Source: Mauremys mutica (Eukaryota; Chordata; Testudines; Geoemydidae). Taken from it: 64,000 nucleotides of DNA. The notes beneath the pieces are model-generated. The model was given only the letters and a program-made list of their open reading frames with translations, had not been told where the DNA came from and searched no databases. Location: NCBI RefSeq assembly GCF_020497125.1, contig NC_059089.1, forward strand, positions 26,495,282 to 26,559,281, in the 5' to 3' direction. This document shows positions 11,823 through 24,100 of this stretch, one piece after another (position 1 is the first letter of the stretch; each line of letters opens with the position of its first letter). The position numbers were made by a program, and so were the translations under genes.

Positions 11823-14800
11823 GTAAGCACATTTATCTCTTTAATTCCCCTTTTTTCTCCTTAAAGACCCCATGGAGTCCTTTTTTATAACCGGTTTTTA
11901 AATGTTAAGATTAGTCTTTAAGGTATATACATTTTTGGGCCAAATAGCTTGACAGTGTTGCTTCAAACCCATTTTTTATGATCACAAGAGGAATGGGAAA
12001 CATTTTCAATGGTACCTGTAGCAAGTTGGCTTATAAAATTGGCTTATAAAAAACTTGTACTGGTAGAATGCTGACTTTCTGTGCTGCTGTGATTCTTTAA
12101 AGGGAGGCCAAAGAAAAGAAGGTGTTTGAATTTTAATGATATTCTTTATTTATCTACTGGAATATTTTAATAGTGAATATTTTAGTGATAATTACCAAAC
12201 ACAAGAAACAGGTCAGTCCAGATGAAATTGTATGCTCTCTTTCTATCTTTTGAGCCTCTGGGAGCATCATTCCTTGATATTTTTTATCTGCACAAACATA
12301 TTTCCCTGTATGATACTCTCCCTCTGTAACTGACAGTCCACAAAAGGGGTAGGGGATAAAGATACCATTAGTCTTATTTCCAGACTAACTGCAGATTTTC
12401 AGTTTAACCAAGGGATTATTTTTGTTGGTATGGCTTGGGGCTACCTCCCTCCTTGCAGGGTGTTTAAGGCTGCAGATATTATCCGAACAGTTAATTTTTA
12501 CCTGCACAGTACCTAGTGCAGTTAACAAAAAGCCTTAAAGGTAGAGAAGAGTGCTAGAAGTCTTGCTGGGAACTTGGGTGTTAATTTGCCACTTTAAGTA
12601 TTGGATCCAGTGGGGTGTTGAGGTTCCTTGGACAGGAATAATTCATTAGGAAAGCTGTAGCAAAACATAGATACAAGATTCCAAAAACAATGGGTTGTCT
12701 GATTATACAGTACAACAATGAATATATTTTGTGTAGTGCTGCTTTGAAAATACATTGTATGGCGCACAGCCCCCCTCTCCTAATGCAGCAATTTGTCATA
12801 TTAAGTCATTTAATAATAATTGAATCCCCTTGATTAATCTCCTAGAATTAGCCAGTTGCATTTTGAGCAATTAGGGTTAATTACTGCCTCATTTGGCAGG
12901 GTAGAGCCCCTGTAATTATTTCATGAACAAGATTAGGAAGTGTTCTTAAGCAGCAGATACATTCATGGCATCATGGAGCACATGTTAGAATTTGTAATGA
13001 CATAGTTAAGTGTAATTAGTAGGTAATACTCTATGTTCTGCCGTTACCCTGATGCTGAGCAACCTCATTTTGCTGAATGGTCATTGTTCCGTGAAGATTT
13101 CCCCCTCTCCTGTTAGTATCTAAATTATATCAGTGGAGGTGTCTGAGTATGTTAGCTGTTCTGAGGAAGATCCAGGTTGGAAATTGGGGGTGGAGAAAAG
13201 ATCTCTTGCATCTTTACTCCTTTTTAATAGCCCTGGTGCTGAATAAACCCGAGAAATAGAGAAGGTGAAATGTTAGTTTTTTAACATAGTTTATTGTAAA
13301 AAGAAACAAAATATAGTAACTTCTGAAGCAAAGATTATCACAACTTCCTTGTGTGTCAAGGTGGTGATGGTTTGTTTATTGCAGTATATCTGGTTTTTCA
13401 TTTGGCATAAGTGTAATCAGAGGACTATTTAGTTTTGTGGTACCTCTTATGTGGAAGGATCCCAAACTACATAATTCTGCACCATGAAATGCAGTGATCC
13501 TTGTCTCTGAGGGTGTTAGTAACGCTGGCATGCTATGCTGTAGTTTAGGGTGGGAGGGAGGAAAATGTTGGTTAAACATCTCTTATGAAAAGTGTCACGC
13601 ATGGGACTTCAATGTTTCTGCAGAGCAGGCAGTGTGTTGGCTTTTAAAGTCTCAGCAAAAAGAAGGGGGGGGGAGGTGGCAGAGAGTGAAAGAATAAACT
13701 AAATGGAATGGTTTCTTTTCTTCAGTCAAGGTTGTGCCCTCGTCTGCAGACGGACCAGACCAGGAGTATACCCCTATCCCAAAGGCCTTTCCTAACAGTA
13801 GTTTTCACTCTTTGACTGAAAAAAGCTTTTAGCATTTTTCATCTTACAGTTTCAAACACTTCACAAAAGCGTATTACCTCCATTTTACAGGTGGCAAAGT
13901 GGATGGAGGCAATGGCTGACCTAATGTTGCATAACAAGTCAGTGGCAGAGCTGGAAATAGAATTCCAGGACCTTTGATACCCCATCCCCTTCTCCAATTA
14001 CTAGACAACACTTCCATAATAAGACTATGTGCTTTTTTATGCAGTGCCCTTCTACAGCTAATGCTGCCACTGAAGTGCTTCTGCACAGGTGGGGAAGTGG
14101 TATTTGCTTTTCTTAATACTACGTGAGCTGCTAGTACCAGCATAGCTTTCCAGTTGTAGCCTTATCTTCGCTGCTGCCTGCCTCATGTATAGTTCACATT
14201 CTGGAGTATTTTTCTGCTAAATAAAAATTTGGGGCTATAGCAGCTGTACTCTGGTGGCTTGATATTTATTTTTTTATAAGTTGCAGATACAATAAAAAGG
14301 TATATAATTTCAACTTTAAGAGAGATAAATTGACTACATGTCACAATTTGTTTCAAACTTGCCCCAGAAGATTTGCAGTGCTAGTTTAGAACCATCCCTA
14401 GCTGCTCATCTGCAGTATTTATATTTAGTGTTTTAGTTAACCTTTTCCTTATGATTCACAATAGAACTTCATACTTAGAAGTTTTCTAATTAGAGTAAGT
14501 GAATATATATATAGAGAGGGGACCTTATAAAATCACAGCAAGGCTATCAGCCCAGCATTGTTCCTATGAAGTTTGTAAAAAGAAACAGAATGGTTTCCTA
14601 GTAATGTTCCTGACTGCAAGCTGGCAATCAGTGAAATACCCAGATTATTTGTTTGCTCTGGGTAGGAGAGGAGTAAATACTATGCGAAGTATGTAAAATA
14701 CAGTTCTAAAAATATAGCTTTTTCCTCATTTTTATTGACTGAAATTTGGTTTTATAAAAACAGTAACACAATCCAGTGTCTGTTCTGTGACCCTTATTTT

Positions 14801-17800
14801 TACAGTTCTCAGATACTAGGATTGCGCATGATAACTAATTTTGGTCACTACTGATTTAGATTGGATTCACTTAGCAGTGAAAGTCTCTGTCCCATTTATA
14901 ATTCCCTGAGGCATCCGGCTTTTTATTCAGTTTCCCCTACTGAATATTGGCTTAGCCTACAAATTCAAAGTTAGCGTTTCTCTTTTCCTGTCGACTTTTC
15001 ATTAGCCAGTACTAATTTTTTGCTGGTAGAGAAGATAACATTTCAAACTGGAGCCAAGTTGTTCATCAGACTTGGAATTGTAGCTAACAATTCAGATTCA
15101 GGATATCAGAGATTATCATACTGGTTTCTGAGGCTATGAAGTCCAAAAACTGAGAGCATACAATCATCAGCTGCACTCATTACCACAATAGCTGTCTGAT
15201 ATTTGAACAATAATTCACTTTTACCAGCCCAGTATTTTCCTGTTCTAGCTGGTGGAGCTTAGAAACCCCACATAAACCAATTTATTCTTCTAGTGTATTT
15301 TTGTAAATCCACACCAGAAAAAGAATTCCAATCTCAAAATGAACTGAAATTTTTTCAGCAAGATTTTATTTTATGGATATGGATGTACAGTTTGACAGAT
15401 CATAAAGAGATTGGAATGATTGATGATGATATTAAATCAGTCCTTTGAATACATATGCATTATACTGCATATGCTAAGGCTTCCCCATGTACCAACACAG
15501 ATGTTTTTCAAAGGTGAAATTAGTTTATGGTAAATGTCATTCAGTTGAAGCGTGCACTTTAAAAGCATAGAAGCAGTTGCCTTAAAATTAATGATGCATT
15601 GCAAATATCAGAAAAAAGCTTACATCCAGCGTAAAGATAATTAAAATTCAGGTCAGAAGTCTATGACTTAGTCAGGCTAAATTTTTTAATGAGATTTCAG
15701 AAAATTAATTGGGCAAATGCTTTTTTGTTCTTTTATAAGAAATATTTAATTTCATGCTCCTACAGGGGAAAAATGTTTTTATTGGTAACTAAAGATTGTA
15801 ATGGCTAACTTTTTAACTATTTGTTAACCAATTTTTAAGATCCTTTAGGTAGGTCAGAAGTATTTTGAGCATTCTGTGACCTGGTTGCCACTAGTTCAGA
15901 CTTATGGCAAGTGCTGACTTCCTTTCATGCCAGTCAGGCTGGAATAAAACAACTGAACTTATTATTTATTAACATGAGCTTTTATTGTTTACACACCGAG
16001 CAATTATCACAGGATATTTCCATCCTGTAGCCACACCCAGACTCAAATCTCTCCATGCCTCTGAGAAGCAGCGATACAGACACAACTCCATGTCATATTA
16101 TTATTGTGCTGAGATTTTGCTGTCTAGTCTCGCATCCTACAGTGACCACATTATCCTAGTCTCTGCCTGAAACTGCAGTGGCTGCTTCTCCGCCAGCTCT
16201 CAAAGCATTATGCAGTAGTTCTCAACAGTTAGTTTTTTAATAATAGTATGAATTTAATACTAGTTAAAATGCATTGTCAGTCTCTCCAGAGACTGAAAAA
16301 GTCTATCTGCAGAACGCTTCTCTCTCTCCCATGCCCCCAACACACTCCTCCTTCAAATTCTGAAGTAAAAGCTTAGTCAGGTGCACATTTCAAAATTCTC
16401 CAAAAATTTTCCCCAAACCTTGTGGCTCTTTTTACTTCTGCTTGTTGATAGCTGCTGTCCTTCAGGAGAGGTTGAACAATTTTAATACTGGATGGAAGAC
16501 ATTTAGTGCTGGATGGAAGCACTGAGGCCTGGTCTACACTAAGAAGGGGGTTCGAATTAGGGTACGCAAATTCAGCTACGTGAATAGCGTAGCTGAATTC
16601 GAAGTACCCTAATTCGAACAACTTACCCGTCCAGACGCGGCGGGGTCGAACTCCGCGGCTCCCCCGTCGACTCCGCCAACTCCTTCTGCCGAGGTGGAGT
16701 ACCGGAGTCGACCGCGGCGCTTCCGGAGTTCGAACTATCGCGTCTAGATCAGACGCGATAGTTCGAACTCCAAAAAGTCGAACTCTCCGCGTCGAACCGG
16801 CAGGTAAGTGTAGACGTACCCTGAAAGACATCTGCTTCACCTGTGCAGTCTAAGATGTGTATACACATGCATATGCAGAAAGAGAACATTATTTACCACT
16901 GGTGCCTTCGACTTTGGTATTTGTTGCTATGACTATGACTTCCCCATCTCTACAGTAGTTTGTTTGTGAAGAACTTGATAAGGAATAAGATCTGTGGGTT
17001 GTACCCAATGGTTGGGAAATGTGACCATACAGAAAAAAGAAAATATTTGTAAGAGCCCAAAGGCATCTCTTTTCTATCTTGCACCCTGTTTTGTAGAGTA
17101 ACTTAACCTAGCTGCTGAATAGGAATGTGTTAGAAAGTTGGGTTTTTCTTAAAGAGCAACTGAAGAGCCTTCTAAGTCTAGTTTTGTGTCAGTATAACAG
17201 GGCCTCCATTGCTCTACTCCAAGCACTACTACAAAGGGGTAAATATATAAATCTATAAGTAGGAATTCATCTACCATCACCCTATCTGTCTGAACTGTTT
17301 TGCACTCTGACATGTATATAGGCTGAGTTTCCTTAATAATTAAGGTTCATATCACTGCAGCTGATTATAATTAGTCATCTTATTACATATGTCTCTTAGG
17401 AGTTTCTCTCTTAGGTTGTTTAGAATGTAAAACCTCGTTAATTCTCCTATTTGGCAGGAAATCCCATTAACCATCACCATTTGGTGCTGAAAGATCTGGT
17501 TAACTTTTCCTTTAAGCATGTGAGGAAGGTTGCTTTTTTCCGTACTGTTCTCCTCTGACTTTGAGATTTGTTGTTCTTGTGTCAGTAGTTACAGTTCACA
17601 AGGAATGCATGCTGATTCTTGGAATGATCTCTGGATTTCTCCTTAAAAATGAAGATCTGCTTTATTTGAATAAGGGTTATAGTTGAGCTTAATTTTTGTC
17701 TTGTTCTTTTACGGAACAGTAGAAAAAAAATGCTACTTATTGTGTAGCTAAGGACAGAGCAGCCTTTGGCTCAAAATTATTTCTTCCCAGTTTAGATCCA

Positions 17801-20800
17801 GTCCTATAGCTGCTTTGGAATTAGTACTGCTCAGATTATTGAATTTCACACACTCTGAACATTCAAAAAATGACTAAATACAAAGCTGCCCCGTCAATGT
17901 GTCTCAACCTCGTTCTGAAGGATCCATTGCTAGATTCTGTCTCATATTCCTTCAGACACTGGCACCTGCACTTAGACTGCTGCACTCTTGGAAATGTGGA
18001 AGGCCCCCTAGGTAGGATACGTGTGCCTGATGGTGGTGGAAGGGTCAACTGAACTTACCTTTTAGTTTTACAGAATTGTACATTTTGCAGATCTATCCAC
18101 TTGTAATCCATGACTTGTACTTCTGCAGTTCTGTCTGTTCTTTGACAGCTTGCTGAACAGTATTGTTAGGGATTGAACTGAAAAGGACCTAGGAAAACAT
18201 AGTTCCTCTTAAATAATGAAATTAGTGAAATATATTTGTATAAGCGTCAGAATAGGAGAGAAATTTTCCTAGTTAGATATTTACCAGCCAAGTCAAGTGT
18301 GTTCCTTTTCTTTGTATCAATAGTCAGAAGAATTACAGACAGTGACAGAAGTCACCTTTAGCATTAGATATAAGAACAAATAGGAAGTGGTTAATTTTTA
18401 AATAGGCATAGGGAAAAATACACTATCCTAATCAATGGGGAGTTCCTTGGTATGGTTTGATCTGACCTGAGCATGCTCTTTGGTTCATGCCGTAATTTAA
18501 CATCCTCTCCTATTTTATATGAAAACTCTGTTACTTTAATTAGGTCTGATAGGTTGCGATAGCAAATGCAAATCTAGGTCATTGCATATGTAAATGTGCA
18601 GCTGTAGTCTTGGAGGATGCCAGAACATATCAGCTGAGGTGTCCAGTCATCACCCAGTGTTAACTCCAGCATGGCAAGCAGACTTTCTCTGCTAGCCATA
18701 TTAAAAGTGGGGTTTTTTTGGGGGTGGCGGAGGGGGAGAAGGAAGAGAGAGAGAGAAACACCGCCCCTACCCCGTCACTCTATTAGCATTATTTATTTTT
18801 CAAGTTAAGAAGTTGCTAGATATATTTCTTGGCATACACTTAAACCAAGAGTGTTTTTATATATAAATTAATATTTTAAATGCATACTTAGGGTGTGATA
18901 ATTTATTAAAAGCAAATGGCTACTATTCATGTTAAACGTGGATCACTTTCTTGCATTCAGGTGTCCATCATGTACTCCTGGGGGAATTCTGCACCACTGC
19001 GTGTGCGCAGAATTCATATCCCCCACAGATTTCTTAGCTTCCTCACAGAAGAATGACTTTCTGACAGGGAAGTAAAGGGAAGCTGCAAGAGCAGTCACGC
19101 ACCACTCTTTAGCTGTGCAGGTACATTGTTTCAGGCACCCGGAGTAGTTGGTGGAGAGGTGAATCACCGCAGGGCTGGGGACACCTCAGCCCGTGGCTCC
19201 TACCCTGAGCCGGGATCAACTGCTAGTCCCGGCCAGGCTGGAGGCAGGAGAGGATGTGGGACTTCCTGTTCCCTTACAGGCACTGGCTGGGGCTGTGTCA
19301 GACCCACCACCAGAAACTTACACCAGCTGCAGGAAGCTCAGCAGCCTCCCCTGCTTCCTGCCCCCATTGTTCCTCAGCTGCGGGTGGAGGGGTCACTGTA
19401 TGGGCAGCTGCTCCCTCATCCACCCAACCCCTGTGCATCCGGGCCTCCCATACCAGACACCCCCACCAAACCTCACCCTGTACACCCAGGACCCACCCCA
19501 CTGAATCTCAACCCCTGTATCTGGAGCCCCCTGCACTCTCACCCCCTGCCTCCAGACCCACACCACTCTCCAGTGAGCTCCCTGCACTCAAACACCCACC
19601 CTGATGAGCCCCACCCCCTGCACCACCCTGAGCCCCCACTTCCAGACCCCCACACCACTGATCCCCAGTTAGCAGCACCCAGACCCCCACACTGATGAGC
19701 CCCACTCCTCCAGTACCCAGACCCCCTCACACCCTTCCACTGAGCCCCAGCCACTTTCACCTGGAAGCCCCTGCAGAGTCCCATTGCTCCTGCACCTGGG
19801 AATTGCGCCCCCCCCCCCCCCCAACAACCCTCTGTGCATCCAGATCCCCCGGCACCTAGACCCCCACATTGAGCTGCCTGCACCCACACAGAATCCTCTC
19901 ACCCCACACCTGGATTCCCCCACAATGAGCCCCTCCACACTTGGATCCTTCCTGGTTGAGCCTGCCTGCCCCACACCTGGCACAGAGGGGCAGGGCCCCA
20001 AGGTGTTTCTGGGACAGGCCCAGGCCTTGTGCTGTGTTGGTTGGATGCAGCCTCACCACTGAGTGTGTGTCCCCTGGGTAGGGAGGCTGTAGGGTGATCT
20101 CCCACCTTTGTGCAGCCAGTGGCCTGTGCTCCCCACTGCCATGCTGGAGTCTCTGCATTTATTTATTGACAAATAAAGCTTGCAGAATTTTAAAATATTA
20201 TGTGCAGAATTTTTACTTTTTTGGCAGAGAATGCCTTCAGGCGTAATCATGTATATGGCTAGGCATTGGCATGTGTGATGATTTAAAAGTTAGTGGGACG
20301 CAAATTTGGTTTTGATCAGTTTCATAGTCTATGTAAATTTCAAAGAGTGGGTTTGTGCATACATAGCCCAAAGCCTTGTAAGGACTGTATGTCCTATGGT
20401 AAGTTTAAATAATTGGTTGGAAATGCTGCCATTTGTTGCCTTAGTAGAGTGAAACCAAAATAGCAGATCAGCATGTTTCTAGCTGTACTTGATACCATTG
20501 TTGACATAAGCAAAGGCCATATTTTTTTTACTAGGCTTGTATCTGTGGTAGGCACATATTGCCACGAAACTACAGCAATTCCTTCTGGTCATTCTGGTGC
20601 TCTGAAATACTGACCCCATAATTATAAAAGTTCTTGCACAAACATCCAGTTCTTACTCAATAGGTGCTCTGTCTGAGGAGCCACTTATTTACAGTTGCAG
20701 CTTTTGTTTCTTTAAATAAGCACATCTTGAGTGTTTAAACAGTGAGACACCTTGTTTAGATTAGTCTTGTCCGTATTCAGTTAGTACAATGATTTTACTG

Positions 20801-21162
20801 TATAGCAAAGGATAATTGAATGAATCCACCTTCATTGGAGTACATTCGTGTAGGGACAGAACAGGAGGGAAGCTTCCATATTTAGATATTTACCAACCAA
20901 GAGGTGCAAATATTTGTGGCCAAATCTGTGTGTTCTCTTCTTCTTCTGAGTTAATCAGTGAAGAAAAATGTATCTACTCAGAATCTGGTTTCAGAGTAGG
21001 AGCCGTGTTAGTCTGTATCAGCAAAAAGAACGAGGAGTACTTGTGGCACCTTAGAGACTAACAAATTTATTTGAGCAAAAGCTTTCGTGGCCTACAGCCC
21101 ACTTCATCGGATGCATGTAGTGGAAAATACAGTAGGAAGATTAACATTGTTTCATGTTCTGT

Positions 21163-21199
<37 letters not shown>

Positions 21200-24100
21200 C
21201 AATGGTGTTACCATACACGCTATAAGGAGAGTGATCACTTAAGCTGAGCTATTATCTGCAGGAGAGAAAAAGAACTGTTTGTAGTGGTAATGAAAATGGC
21301 TCATTTCCAGCAATTGACAAGGAGATGTAAGGAACTGTAGGGGGATGGGAAATAAGCATGGGGAAATAGTTTTACTTTGTGTAATGACCCATCCAGTCCC
21401 AGTCTTTATTCAAGCCTAGTTTGATGGTGTCCAATTTGCAAATTAATTCCAATTCAGCAGTCTCTCGTTGGAGTCTGGTTTTGAAGTTTTTTTTGTTGTA
21501 ATATTGCGACTTTTAGGTCTGTAATCGAGTGGCCAGGGAGACTGAAGTGTTCTCCAACTGGTTTTTGAATGTTGTTATTCTTGATGTCAGATTTGTGTCC
21601 ATTTATTCTTTTACGTAGAGACTGTCCAGATGTGGCCCGCAGGCCATAGTTTGCCCACCCTTGCTCTATGGACTAGACTTAGAATTCTCATACTATGCTC
21701 CCATAGAAAGTAAATTTAAAGAGTTGCCATGGCTCTGGAATCTGAACGTTGGCTAGTATTATTCACTCTATACAGCCTCCCATTGCTCCTAATATTAGCA
21801 GAGATTTTTAGACTTATAATGAGTAACTGAAACAATACTTCATAGGATGCTAAAGGAGCTGTTGCATAAACATTGTGTTATATACCTGACAAACCTGAGG
21901 CCAAAACTCTCTTCTCCAAACAGTACTGGTGAAAGTTCTACTGCTCTACAAGTCTAGAATGTGCAGTGCAGCACTGTAGAGGAGAAACTTGCCCTGAATC
22001 ATTGTTATAATTTTAATAGCAGTGCATTCTAACCTGTAAACATGAGATGACACAGCAAAACTCTTGATAAGCCTGTTCATCTTATTGAATAAAACAAACA
22101 GTTTGATCACAGGCTACATGAGGAGTATGGTGGGAGAGCATGCTGCGTTCCATACAAGTACAGATTTTTGGGAAGGGAAAGAAATGAAGCTGTAGAATAT
22201 AATGGTTAAAAGAAAACATACCCTGTAATTAGCTTCCAATTTCCACATGACTGACCTTTTTTAACTAAATGCCAGTCGTTAATTAACCTAATTGTTTGTA
22301 TAAACTATTGTACTTGAGTTAAAATTCTAATTGTGGTTCTTCAGCCCATAGTAATAAAATCAGTTTCAGATAGTTTAAGAGTTCTGGGGGTGGAAAGATT
22401 GACCCTTGGCTTTGATGTTTCAAAAACAATGATTGTGAGTGTCACTTTATGGGAAGATGAGTGTGTTTGCTCTTTTAGGGCACTTAAACTGGGAAAGTTG
22501 ATGAAGATGACCTGGAGTTAAATTCACAACCATGTGCCTGCTTGCATTAGGAGACTTTGACTGAACCTTATAGTATTGTGGTATTTTCATCTTGGCTGGA
22601 ATTCATAACCACCCATATGTATATTTCACAAATGGTGTAGTCCTTTGAGAATTATCCTACATTTTAATGCTCATTTTGAGCAATCCCTGGAACAACTGTG
22701 ATGGGGAAGTAGTTTAGGCATGTATTAGAAGGTGTAGCAACAAAATATATTGCCAGCTACAAAGTGACATTGGGAAAAGGGAACAAAGGATGAAAAGACT
22801 GGATAGTCTTTTAATTGACAATTTATTATACTGAATTATATTTTGTATATCATAGTCTTTAATACAACCTGTCCTTTCATCTTCCCTACAGCTCCAGTGG
22901 AATAGCATTCCATTGTTGTTGCTCTGTATTTGTCAAGGTGATGGTAGTTCCTGAAAATGCCATGACTTTGCTGTACAAACTGTAATGCTCAGCAATCTCT
23001 TAGCTCAGGTATCTCAAAAATTCCAGCTGAGGAACATGGAGTTTTTACAATGTTTTGTGTGAGGAATATATAATCTTGGTCACAAAGCCTCTGCCAACAA
23101 GATATTTTCATTTATTTTTGGTTATAGTTCAGAACTGGGAAAACAGCTATAACCCTGGAAGGCTTTTTAAAAAAATACTCTTTTGTTAAATTGTATATTT
23201 TAGTAACTTTTATTTCTGCCGATGTTGCAAAGAAGGAAGTGTAATCTGACTTGTCAACAAATATAAAGTCCAAAGAGCTTCTGTACTGCCATGAGCATAG
23301 TGCTAGTGAGAGGTACTGGACTGATAAATATGCATTATCCACAGAAGAGGTTAGGCCATGGCAATAGTAGGTAGGACTGGCTTCTCAGTTTCCATATCCA
23401 TATTTGAGGTATGTGAAAAGGATTGTCGTTTCATACTACTTTTAATTTTCCTTTATTTTCAAATGATCAAAATGTACAGTTTCCATATCCTGTTCAATCC
23501 TGGGTACCTTTGCTGGGATTGTCAACTAGGGCCTCAATTGTAAATAATTTATATTTAAAGAATGAAAGTTTACAAAGGATTGATTTACAAACTGGTCTAA
23601 TTTTTTTTTATTTTGTTACAATAACTCAAAAATGGCTTAAGATATTGAAGCTTAAAAATACTGTACTTGGCATGCACAGCAACTTTTAGTCATTAATTTT
23701 GTTCTTAAACATTGGTTAGCACTCATGTTAATTATAGAAGAGACCAGAATGGCTCTAGGGAGTAGTTCCTGGTCTGTGGAGAACATAATGCTTGTTATAC
23801 TGTATATACTTGCCTAACCACATATTTACCTGAGACTGCTCAAAAGTAGGCTTCAATCTGTCCCTGGTGAAAATAATATGCAAAGTTGATTTGAGGGCAA
23901 GTAACTGGGGAGATAGCAGTTTGGGTCTAATTAGTTATTTACACAGGAGACCAGTACACCCTCTTTATTTCCTTTTTTTCCTTATTTTAACGAACTAAAC
24001 TAGATGCACCAGTAACATCAGTAGAATTAGACTGAAAATGAATATATTGTGTCCATAGATCAATCAGCCTAGGTTCAGTTCTTTGCACATCAGAAATAAG

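Noticed and set aside
19126..20062. Several overlapping Pro/His-rich and Gly/Trp-rich reading frames on both strands (up to 189 codons)
   Set aside because: They come from the C-rich minisatellite inside an inverted-repeat transposon; all six frames are stop-poor by composition.
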